DNA of 6,047 nucleotides. It comes from an uncultured Collinsella sp. Its GTDB lineage: Bacteria > Actinomycetota > Coriobacteriia > Coriobacteriales > Coriobacteriaceae. Below, one piece after another: positions 1 through 4,690 of the stretch (position 1 is its first letter; every line of letters begins with the position of its first letter). Both the position numbers and the translations under genes were made by a program. The notes under the pieces were generated by a model, which saw nothing but the letters and a program-made list of their open reading frames with translations, was not told the origin of the DNA and did not search any database. The DNA is taken from the NCBI GenBank assembly GCA_900549245.1, contig URNQ01000121.1, forward strand, positions 1 through 6,047, read 5' to 3'.

Positions 1-767
1 CCGCCGAGACCGTCCCGCAGATGATCGAGTGGTTCGCCGCCCGCGATGTGGACGCGTTGGGCATCGGCGCCTTCGGCCCGACCTGCGTCGACCCCGCCGA
101 CGAGCGCTACGGCTCCATCCTGCAGACCCCCAAGCTCGCGTGGCGAGGCTATGGTCTTCGCGCCGCGTTCGCCGACGTCCTCGGGATTCCGGTGGCCTAC
201 GACACGGACGTGAACGTTGCCTGCCTCGGCGAAGTGGTCTTCGGCTGCTGCAAGGGGCTCGAGGACGCCGTCTACGTGACCATTGGCACCGGCGTGGGCG
301 CGGGCGTCATGTGCGCGGGCAGGCTCCTTCACGGCATGCTGCACCCCGAGGCCGGCCACATGCTGGTAAGGACCCGTCCCACCGAGGAGGGACGCTGCGT
401 TTGCCCGAGCCACGCGAGCTGTCTCGAGGGCCTCGCCTCCGGCCCCGCCATCGCCGCGCGCTGGGGAAAGCCCGCGGCCGAGCTCGCGGACAACGATGAG
501 GTGTGGGCGCTCGAGGGGGATTATCTGGGGCAGATGTGCGCGAACCTCGTGCTCATGTACTCGCCTCGCCGCATCGTCCTCGGCGGCGGCGTGATGCACC
601 AGGAGCAGCTCTACGGCATCGTCCGCAAGAAGACCCTCGAATATCTGGGTGGCTACATCCAGACCGCCGAGCTTAAGGACATGGAGAGCTACATCTGCGC
701 CCCGGGCTGCGGCGGCGACCAAGGAATCCTCGGCGCGGCCGAGCTGGCAAGAAGGGCGCTCGCGTAA
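1..767 (+). CDS. ROK-family sugar kinase, probably fructokinase (5' truncated by window edge)
   Basis: Predicted to phosphorylate a hexose, most likely fructose to fructose-6-phosphate, with ATP in the cytoplasm. The frame is open to the left edge (Ala-Glu-Thr-Val-Pro-Gln precede the ATG at 21), so that ATG is internal. About 254 residues are visible; ROK fructokinases are near 290-300, so some 45 N-terminal residues with the first phosphate loop are missing. Numbering from the ATG at 21: the LGIGAFGP strand is at 13-20, DTDVN at 61-65 holds the likely catalytic Asp63, the TIGTGVGAG nucleotide-binding segment is at 88-95, and a ROK zinc site is formed by His113 with Cys126, Cys128 and Cys134, followed by LEGLASGPAI, which is typical of the fructokinase (GmuE/YdhR-like) branch. 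IVLGGGV is at 185-191. It ends in TAA and is followed by a strong terminator, so it is the last gene of its transcript. Fructokinase specificity is inference; another ROK hexokinase is possible. Confidence 0.88.
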   Translation, partial: AETVPQMIEWFAARDVDALGIGAFGPTCVDPADERYGSILQTPKLAWRGYGLRAAFADVLGIPVAYDTDVNVACLGEVVFGCCKGLEDAVYVTIGTGVGAGVMCAGRLLHGMLHPEAGHMLVRTRPTEEGRCVCPSHASCLEGLASGPAIAARWGKPAAELADNDEVWALEGDYLGQMCANLVLMYSPRRIVLGGGVMHQEQLYGIVRKKTLEYLGGYIQTAELKDMESYICAPGCGGDQGILGAAELARRALA

Positions 768-799
768 CTTGCGCTCTCTCCGCCATACAACGCGTTAAG

Positions 800-849
800 A
801 AAAGACGAGCGCTTCTTGCCAATTGAGCGGCAAGAAGCGCTCGTCTTTT
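800..849. terminator. Bidirectional intrinsic terminator, perfect 21-bp stem
   Basis: Arms at 800-820 and 829-849 are exact reverse complements with an 8-nt loop (AATTGAGC). The stem has a GC-rich core and A/T-rich ends. The plus strand then has GCATTTGTTTTT and the minus strand reads TTTTCTT, so it can stop transcription both ways. It lies between the plus-strand kinase (ends 767) and the minus-strand DegV remnant (ends 884). Confidence 0.93.
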
Positions 850-883
850 GCATTTGTTTTTGGGGCAGGACGCCCCGCCTCCG

Positions 884-1173
884 CTAGAGTCCCTGGACCG
901 CCACACCCACGAGGTTTGGACCGGTGTGGACAAGAAACGCGGGGCTGATGCCGGAGCGGACGACCTCCACCGCGTTGGCCACGCGCTCGCACAGGGCCTG
1001 CTCCATGCGGTCGTAGAGGTCGGCGTGGGCCGAGGTGCAGCTCGCGGCAAAGCGCACCTTGGGGTGCTTCTCGACGATGGCGGCGATGAGCTTGATCTCG
1101 GTGCGATGCGGTGCTTGCACAGCCATTTCGTGTGCGCGAGGCTGTTGGCTTTCTGGGCCACAGCAATCACCTT
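884..1173 (-). pseudogene. DegV-family protein remnant, C-terminal part only, with a frameshift
   Basis: DegV proteins are two-domain fatty-acid-binding proteins of about 280 residues. Here only the end of the second domain is present. In the frame ending at 884, reading from about 1105, one sees TEIKLIAAIVEKHPKVRF, then TSAHADLYDRMEQAL (like the family's HAD...AEEL helix), then ISPAFLVHTGPNLVGVAV, matching the conserved IGTHTGPGALGVAF-type C-terminal motif. The sequence further upstream makes sense only in another frame (VIAVAQKANSLAHTKWLCKH, about 1170 to 1111), so one indel near 1098-1110 joins the two frames. The coding similarity stops at the 18-bp inverted repeat at 1169-1219, beyond which both frames hit stops. 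There is no ribosome site or N-terminal domain. I read it as a dead gene. An ATG at 1126 could give an 80-residue product, but its first residues do not look native. DegV assignment is by motif recognition only. Confidence 0.65.
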
Positions 1174-1223
1174 CCCCCTAGCATGATGACCTGAACAATC
1201 CTCATGCTAGGGGGAAGGTTTTT
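1169..1223 (+). terminator. Perfect 18-bp inverted repeat followed by T5, terminator-like
   Basis: The left arm ACCTTCCCCCTAGCATGA (1169-1186) and the right arm at 1202-1219 are exact reverse complements around a 15-nt loop. The plus strand continues with TTTTT (1219-1223), as in an intrinsic terminator, but no intact plus-strand gene lies just upstream. The repeat sits at the point where the DegV remnant breaks off, so it may be a leftover terminator of a lost gene or the end of a mobile element. Confidence 0.7.
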
Positions 1224-1245
1224 GTCGCGTAGCGGAAATTGGCCT

Positions 1246-1305
1246 CCACCCGCTGAACGGGTGGCTTTCTATGCCGCGCGTGCCGTGCGGCACGGACTAA
1301 AGTCC
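1246..1305 (+). repeat. Cluster of three consecutive small hairpins
   Basis: Three inverted repeats follow one another: CCACCCG/CGGGTGG (1246-1252 and 1258-1264, loop CTGAA), CGTGCCG/CGGCACG (1279-1285 and 1288-1294), and GGACT/AGTCC (1294-1298 and 1301-1305). Compact hairpins of this sort are common at the ends of IS200/IS605-type elements, where they are recognised as single strands, and in structured RNAs. No transposase or TnpB gene is visible, so the origin is a guess. Confidence 0.4.
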
Positions 1306-1311
1306 ATGAAT

Positions 1312-1344
1312 AAAAACGAGGAAGGCCACGTCCGGCCTCCCTCG
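1312..1344 (-). terminator. Orphan intrinsic terminator on the minus strand
   Basis: Arms at 1317-1327 (CGAGGAAGGCC) and 1334-1344 (GGCCTCCCTCG) pair over 11 bp with one mismatch around a 6-nt loop. On the minus strand the stem is followed by TTTTT (complement of 1312-1316). The form is a normal intrinsic terminator for transcription coming from the right, but no minus-strand gene lies within the next several hundred bases on that side. Confidence 0.65.
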
Positions 1345-1365
1345 CAAAGAGTCTCTGATTGCTCC

Positions 1366-1427
1366 CACTCATTGGGGACAGACTTACATGAGTGATTGCA
1401 CTTATTGGGGACAGACTTAAATGAGTG
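1366..1427 (+). repeat. Two 29-bp direct repeats with TTGGGGACAGACTTA core
   Basis: Copy 1 is at 1366-1394 and copy 2 at 1399-1427, separated by 4 bp. They share TTGGGGACAGACTTA and differ at two positions. Each copy is bounded by short inverted ends (CACTCA or CACTTA on the left, TGAGTG on the right), so each can fold into a small hairpin. GGGGACAG-core repeats of this look occur near REP-associated (RAYT, IS200-like) transposases in many bacteria; no such gene is in view here. Confidence 0.75.
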
Positions 1428-1448
1428 CTCTTGAAATGCCGGCGCCTG

Positions 1449-1512
1449 GGGACGTTCTTTTTCTGTCTGCAGTTTGGGACGTTCCTTTTCTGTCGGCAGT
1501 TTGGGACGGTCC
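1449..1512 (+). repeat. 27-bp tandem repeat, about 2.4 copies, GGGACGTTC core
   Basis: Copy 1 (1449-1475) and copy 2 (1476-1502) are contiguous and differ at only two positions. A third, partial copy begins at 1503 (GGGACGGTCC, to 1512). Each unit starts GGGACGTTC, passes through a T-rich stretch and ends CTGTC.GCAGTTT. A stop-free plus-strand frame runs through them into the tail ending at 1575, but that reading is probably not a real protein. Confidence 0.75.
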
Positions 1513-1515
1513 TTA

Positions 1516-1575
1516 GAGCTGCAGCGCGCCATGAGCGACGAGGCGAAGCGGATCATCCTGTCTTTCGAGTTCTAA
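1516..1575 (+). pseudogene. Short unidentified reading-frame tail
   Basis: The frame ELQRAMSDEAKRIILSFEF followed by TAA at 1573-1575 has a protein-like composition and lies directly after the tandem repeats. It has no ribosome site, and upstream its frame simply translates the repeats. It could be the C-terminus of a deleted gene, such as a transposase, but I do not recognise it and chance is possible. Confidence 0.25.
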
Positions 1576-1604
1576 GCAGAATTCCCCGTCTCTGAGTAAT
1601 GATT

Positions 1605-1737
1605 AGTGCGCATTTGTGCGTATTTGTGTGCGTAGGATTGCGTGGCTATGCGTGTATAAGCGCCGTCTGCGGCTGTATTATGACCATTTGGCGGTTATAT
1701 ACGCAAAAGTACGCACATACGCGCTAATTTGTGCGAA
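1605..1737 (+). promoter_or_regulatory. Candidate operator/promoter region with repeated TGTGCGTA-like words
   Basis: This lies upstream of the oxidoreductase/DeoR operon. TGTGCGTA occurs at 1615-1622 and 1627-1634 on the plus strand and at 1710-1717 on the minus strand; related words are AGTGCGCA (1605), TTGCGTGG (1638), ATGCGTGT (1648), TACGCAAA (1700) and TGTGCGAA (1730). The plus-strand TGCG cores begin at 1607, 1617, 1629, 1639 and 1649, about one helical turn apart. The minus-strand cores at 1702 and 1712 are also 10 bp apart. A possible -10 box is TATTAT (1676-1681), between the two groups, but I see no convincing -35. The arrangement suits repeated half-sites for a regulator, perhaps the DeoR protein of this operon. 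That link is inference. Confidence 0.45.
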
Positions 1738-1774
1738 TATAGAGACGGCAGAAATGTTAGACGCTCCATGACCC

Positions 1775-1780
1775 AGGAGG
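1775..1780 (+). promoter_or_regulatory. Strong ribosome binding site fixing the oxidoreductase start
   Basis: AGGAGG lies 5 nt before the ATG at 1786. It decides for this start over the in-frame ATG at 1729, which has no such site and would add 19 residues encoded by the putative regulatory region. Confidence 0.85.
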
Positions 1781-1785
1781 CACAT

Positions 1786-2865
1786 ATGGCAGATTCCAAG
1801 CAGGCTCCACTCGACGCCGCGGCAGCCGCCAAAGCAGCATTCGCTTCGGTCCAGGACAAGCCGTTCCCTAACGACATCTTTACGGCTCCCGAGCTCCGCT
1901 GGGCCGTGATCGGGTGCGGCGTTATCGCCAACCAGATGGCCCAGTCCCTCGCTCTTGCCGGCCGCAAGCTCGCGGGCGTCGCCAACCGCACGCTGTCCAA
2001 GGCTCAGACTTTTGCCGAGCAGTATGGCATCGAGAAGGTCTATGACACGGTCGAAGACCTCTACGCCGATCCGGACATCGACGCTGTCTATATCACCACG
2101 CCGCACAACACGCATATCACCTATCTGCGTGCCGCGCTGGCCGCCGGCAAGCACGTGCTCTGCGAGAAGGCCATTACCCTCAACTCTGCCGAGCTCGACG
2201 AGGCCCGCGCCATCGCCGACGAGCACAACGTGGTCCTTATGGATGCCACCACGGTGCTCCACATGCCGCTGTATCAGGAGCTGCGCCGTCGCATGGATGC
2301 GGGCGACTTTGGCCACATGAACCTCGCCCAGCTCAACTTTGGCAGCTATAAGGAGTACGGCGACCTGACCAACCGCTTCTACAACCGCAGCCTTGCCGGC
2401 GGCGCCATGCTCGACATTGGCGTGTATGCCCTGTCCGTCATGCGCCTCTTTATGGCAAGCCAGCCCGCTGAGGTCGTGTCTCTGGGCAACACCTGTGAGA
2501 CTGGCGTTGACGTCGCGGGCGGCATTGTCTGCCGAAACGCCGAGCAGCAGCTGGGCGTCGTGAGCCTTACGCTCCACTCGAAGCAGCCCAAGCGCTCGGT
2601 CATCAGCTTTGACAAGTGCTATATCGAGGTCAACGAGTATCCGCGTGCCGACCATGCGATCATCGTGTGGACTGCAGACGGTCACCGTGAGGAGGTCCAC
2701 GCCGGCACCGAGGCCTACGCGCTGTGCTACGAGATGGCTGACCTCGAGAAGGCCGTCGCCGGTGACGACTCCAAGCGCGAGCTTCTGAGCTATGCCTCTG
2801 ATGTAATGGAGCTTATGACCAAGCTTCGCGCCGACTGGGGAGTCGTGTACCCCGAGGAGGACTAA
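1786..2865 (+). CDS. Gfo/Idh/MocA-family NAD(P)-dependent oxidoreductase
   Basis: A 359-residue cytoplasmic dehydrogenase, probably oxidising or reducing a sugar, sugar derivative or related polyol with NAD(P). After a roughly 37-residue Ala-rich lead, the Rossmann fold begins with WAVIGCGVIANQM (GxGxxA at 43-48). ADPDIDAVYITTPHNTH (94-110) is the usual second nucleotide-binding region. CEKAITLN (126-133) is the family's EKP motif with Ala in place of Pro, keeping Lys128. AGGAMLDIGVYAL (204-216) is the C-terminal-domain GGGxxxDxGxY motif; it has Tyr214 where many members have His, as in the dihydrodiol-dehydrogenase-like branch. Length is normal for the family. It is the first gene of a two-gene operon with the DeoR regulator 3 bp downstream, which suggests an inducible catabolic role. 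The substrate cannot be read from sequence. Confidence 0.93.
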   Translation: MADSKQAPLDAAAAAKAAFASVQDKPFPNDIFTAPELRWAVIGCGVIANQMAQSLALAGRKLAGVANRTLSKAQTFAEQYGIEKVYDTVEDLYADPDIDAVYITTPHNTHITYLRAALAAGKHVLCEKAITLNSAELDEARAIADEHNVVLMDATTVLHMPLYQELRRRMDAGDFGHMNLAQLNFGSYKEYGDLTNRFYNRSLAGGAMLDIGVYALSVMRLFMASQPAEVVSLGNTCETGVDVAGGIVCRNAEQQLGVVSLTLHSKQPKRSVISFDKCYIEVNEYPRADHAIIVWTADGHREEVHAGTEAYALCYEMADLEKAVAGDDSKRELLSYASDVMELMTKLRADWGVVYPEED

Positions 2866-2868
2866 GCG

Positions 2869-3615
2869 ATGCTTGCGGAGGATAGGCTCAACGCGATCGT
2901 GTCGATGGTGCAGCAGGCCGGCTCGGTAACGGTGCCGGAGCTTGCCGAGGCCCTGGGCGTGACAGCGTCTACCATTCGGCGCGATCTGCAGACGCTCGAC
3001 CGCGCGCACCGTATCGCCAAGGTGCACGGAGGTGCGACAAGTCTGGAGCGCGCGCACGTGACGCGCGACCTAACGATCAGTGAGCGCAGTGATCTCCATA
3101 ACGACGACAAGGAGCGTATCTGCGCCCGTGCGGCGGCGCTCGTGGAGCCCGAGAGCTTTGTATACATCGACTCGGGTTCGACGACGCTCAGGCTCATCGA
3201 GCATCTTCCGCATCTCGAAGGGGTAACCTATGTGACTGATTCCGTGCTCCATGCTCAGCATCTCGCTTTGCGCGGCATGCGTACCGTGGTGCTGGGCGGC
3301 GAGCTCAAACCCGAGACCGAGGCGCTCGTTGGCCCCGATGCCTTGGCAACTCTAGAACGCTACAACTTCAACTGTGGCTTTTGGGGTTCCAACGGCATTG
3401 CCGCCGAGCAGGGCTTTACGACGCCCGATATCGAGGAGGCACAGGTCAAGCGCATCTCGATGCGCCATACGGCCAAACGCTTCGTAATCTCGGATGCCAG
3501 CAAATTTGGCATGGTGGCGCCCGTCAAGTTTGCGGACTTCCGCGACGCAACGATTATCACCGCGGGTGAGGTGCCCGCCAAGTACCAGGCGATGGAAAAC
3601 GTCATCACGGTCTAG
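2869..3615 (+). CDS. DeoR-family transcriptional repressor
   Basis: A 248-residue regulator of typical DeoR length. The N-terminal winged helix-turn-helix spans about residues 5-58, with VTVPELAEALGVTASTIRRD at 20-39 as the DNA-reading part and the family's KVHGGA hinge at 51-56. The C-terminal sensor domain (about 76-235) has DSGSTT (101-106), the sugar-phosphate-binding loop, then VLGGEL (141-146), GFTTPD (182-187) and SDASKFG (208-214), all in the usual order. The start at 2869 has GAGGAGG (2854-2860) 8 nt upstream, inside the end of the preceding gene, and only 3 nt separate it from that stop codon, so translation is probably coupled. DeoR proteins usually repress their own operon and release DNA on binding a phosphorylated sugar; the repeated words at 1605-1737 are candidate sites. 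The effector is unknown. Confidence 0.95.
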   Translation: MLAEDRLNAIVSMVQQAGSVTVPELAEALGVTASTIRRDLQTLDRAHRIAKVHGGATSLERAHVTRDLTISERSDLHNDDKERICARAAALVEPESFVYIDSGSTTLRLIEHLPHLEGVTYVTDSVLHAQHLALRGMRTVVLGGELKPETEALVGPDALATLERYNFNCGFWGSNGIAAEQGFTTPDIEEAQVKRISMRHTAKRFVISDASKFGMVAPVKFADFRDATIITAGEVPAKYQAMENVITV

Positions 3616-3655
3616 CAACGGGGCGAGGCCAAAACCATTTAGTTTTCTCAATAGA

Positions 3656-3694
3656 AAAGCGGCAACGTCCATTACGGGCGTTGCCGCTTTCGTT
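3656..3694 (+). terminator. Intrinsic terminator of the oxidoreductase-DeoR operon
   Basis: AAAGCGGCAACGTCC (3656-3670) pairs with GGGCGTTGCCGCTTT (3676-3690) over 15 bp with one G-T wobble and a 5-nt loop (ATTAC). The stem ends in TTT, followed by CGTTG. It lies 40 bp after the DeoR stop codon. Confidence 0.9.
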
Positions 3695-3707
3695 GTCTGC
3701 CGGTTTT

Positions 3708-3925
3708 GTCTAAGTCTGTAACAACTAGACCGTTAAAAGTGGGCCAGGTGTTACAGATTGAGATACTTCCGAACCGCGCCGTCCCTTTGTCTCAATCTGT
3801 AACATCTGAGGCTGATTTTGCCGAGTTACTGTTACAGATTGAGATTTTCCTTTGAGGGGGATTCGAATGTCTCGATCTGTAACAGATAGACCGGAAAATG
3901 GGTTCTAACTGTTACAGATCGAGAC
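3708..3925. repeat. Alternating-orientation array of a 16-nt word: three hairpin modules, BIME-like
   Basis: Six copies of TGTTACAGATTGAGAY alternate in orientation. Reverse copies are at 3708-3723, 3789-3804 and 3869-3884; forward copies are at 3749-3764, 3830-3845 and 3910-3925. Each reverse/forward pair encloses exactly 25 nt, and the gaps between pairs are 24 and 23 nt, giving an 80-81-bp module. Module 1 pairs imperfectly, module 2 has one end mismatch, and module 3 pairs perfectly over the 16 bp plus one more. In module 3 both arms carry the same change (GATCGAGAC instead of GATTGAGAC), so pairing is kept. Loops of modules 1 and 3 share TAGACCG followed by AAAA and TGGG, so they are not unrelated spacers as in CRISPR. 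It lies between convergent genes, the classic place for BIME/REP elements. I do not recognise it as a named family. Confidence 0.85.
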
Positions 3926-4015
3926 GTTTTGGGACCGCGGCTGAGTCATCGTGGCGGCTTGACGTTTGACCAGATAAAACCTATCAAAATAAACCTGTCC
4001 CTTTTTTTGAAGGAT
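3926..4015. other. Short intergenic stretch with a GGGACAGGTTTA-type repeat core
   Basis: No gene is seen between the alternating array and the pseudouridine synthase stop. On the minus strand, about 4003-3985 reads AAAGGGACAGGTTTATTTT, which resembles the GGGGACAGACTTA core of the repeats at 1366-1427. No convincing terminator stem for the minus-strand operon is visible here. The neighbouring hairpin modules may serve that purpose. Confidence 0.4.
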
Positions 4016-4675
4016 TTAGGGCTCCCAGGGGCAGGGGGCTTCGATGTGAATGTGCTCGCCGGTTACGGGATGCGTGAAGGACACGCTGTGGGCGTGGAGC
4101 ATCAGGCCGCAGGGGCGCGGCGTTCCGTACAGGTCGTCGCCAACCAAGGGATGATGCTCGCTCGCCAGATGCACACGGATTTGGTGCTTGCGGCCGGTGA
4201 GCAGCTCGACATCGATATACGAGCGCGTGGACAGGCCACGACGGCTCTTAAGACGCTTGAGCACCTTCACGCGCGTTTGAGACGGCTTGCCGCTGGCGCC
4301 GACGCGCATCTTTCGGCTGTCGTGACGGTCGCGGGCGATGGGCTTGTCGATGAGCTTTTCGTTCCAGTCGATCTTGCCCTCGGCGAGCGCCAGGTAGTGC
4401 TTTTCGAAAGCGTGGTCGATGACCATCTGGTCAAAGGCGGGCTGCGTCTGCTTGTCGAGCGAGAACAACACCACGCCGGTGGTGTCACGGTCCAGGCGGT
4501 TGAGCGGCTGCATGTCGGTCGCGGCAAAGCCGTCGCCCATCGCCAGCAGCAGGTCGCTGGCGTAGTCGGTGAGCGTGCGCTCGCCGGTGCCGTCGCCGTG
4601 GACGATCATGCCGGCAGGCTTGTCGATGGCCATGAGCCAGGCGTCGCAGTAGAGGACTTGAGGTTCTTCGTTCAC
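4016..4675 (-). CDS. RluA-family RNA pseudouridine synthase
   Basis: Converts specific uridines in rRNA or tRNA to pseudouridine in the cytoplasm. The 219 residues start at the GTG 4675-4673, which has GAAAGG 7 nt upstream. LMAIDKPAGMIVH (14-26) is the family's first motif. LNRLDRDTTGVVLF (58-71) is the catalytic motif with nucleophile Asp62; the usual His before RLD is Asn here. GKPSQTRVKVL (129-139), LLTGRKHQIRVHLA (158-171) and GDDLYG (179-184) are the remaining conserved core, and LMLHAHSVSFTHPVTGE (191-207) closes the fold. There is no room for an N-terminal S4 domain, so it is a short RluA-type enzyme; it matches E. coli RluA in length, but the target site cannot be assigned. It lies 15 nt downstream of the U32 gene and is surely cotranscribed with it. 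Confidence 0.93.
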   Translation of the reverse strand: MNEEPQVLYCDAWLMAIDKPAGMIVHGDGTGERTLTDYASDLLLAMGDGFAATDMQPLNRLDRDTTGVVLFSLDKQTQPAFDQMVIDHAFEKHYLALAEGKIDWNEKLIDKPIARDRHDSRKMRVGASGKPSQTRVKVLKRLKSRRGLSTRSYIDVELLTGRKHQIRVHLASEHHPLVGDDLYGTPRPCGLMLHAHSVSFTHPVTGEHIHIEAPCPWEP

Positions 4676-4690
4676 GTGTAAGCCTTTCGG

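Larger units (their letters stand above)
1224..1575. other. Gene-free patchwork of hairpins and short repeats
   Basis: No intact gene is seen here. In order it holds three adjacent small hairpins (1246-1305), a minus-strand terminator (1312-1344), two 29-bp direct repeats (1366-1427), 27-bp tandem repeats (1449-1512), and a short reading-frame tail ending at 1575. Frames crossing this block on either strand mostly translate the repeats and are not credible proteins. The mixture looks like scarring from insertion sequences or REP-type elements. Confidence 0.6.

Noticed and set aside
848..1186. A 112-codon plus-strand frame over the DegV remnant
   Set aside because: It is antisense to recognisable DegV sequence, begins inside the terminator's downstream flank, and has no family features.
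1269..1556. A 95-codon minus-strand frame containing the repeated peptide RPKLPTEKERPKLQTEKE
   Set aside because: The peptide repeat is just the translation of the 27-bp tandem DNA repeats, and the frame runs through the hairpins and terminator; there is no ribosome site.
1729..1785. Upstream ATG start for the oxidoreductase
   Set aside because: It has no ribosome site, while the ATG at 1786 has AGGAGG at ideal spacing; the extra 19 residues would be encoded by the putative operator region.
1678..3057. A 459-codon open frame on the minus strand opposite the oxidoreductase and the start of deoR
   Set aside because: It has no domain I recognise and no ribosome site. The sense strand encodes clear family motifs over the same span. 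Long antisense frames are expected in GC-rich genes.
3708..3723. Shared TAAGTCTGT between the first array arm and the complement of the 1374-1420 repeats as proof of a common origin
   Set aside because: Nine matching bases in a degenerate arm can arise by chance in 6 kb; the other arms do not share it.
3708..3925. CRISPR array
   Set aside because: The repeats are only 16 nt and alternate in orientation, the intervening sequences are partly related to each other, and no cas gene is present.
3929..4681. A 250-codon open frame on the plus strand opposite the pseudouridine synthase
   Set aside because: It is a mirror of the clear RluA-family gene on the other strand, has no ribosome site, and shows a low-complexity Val/Ala/His-rich composition.
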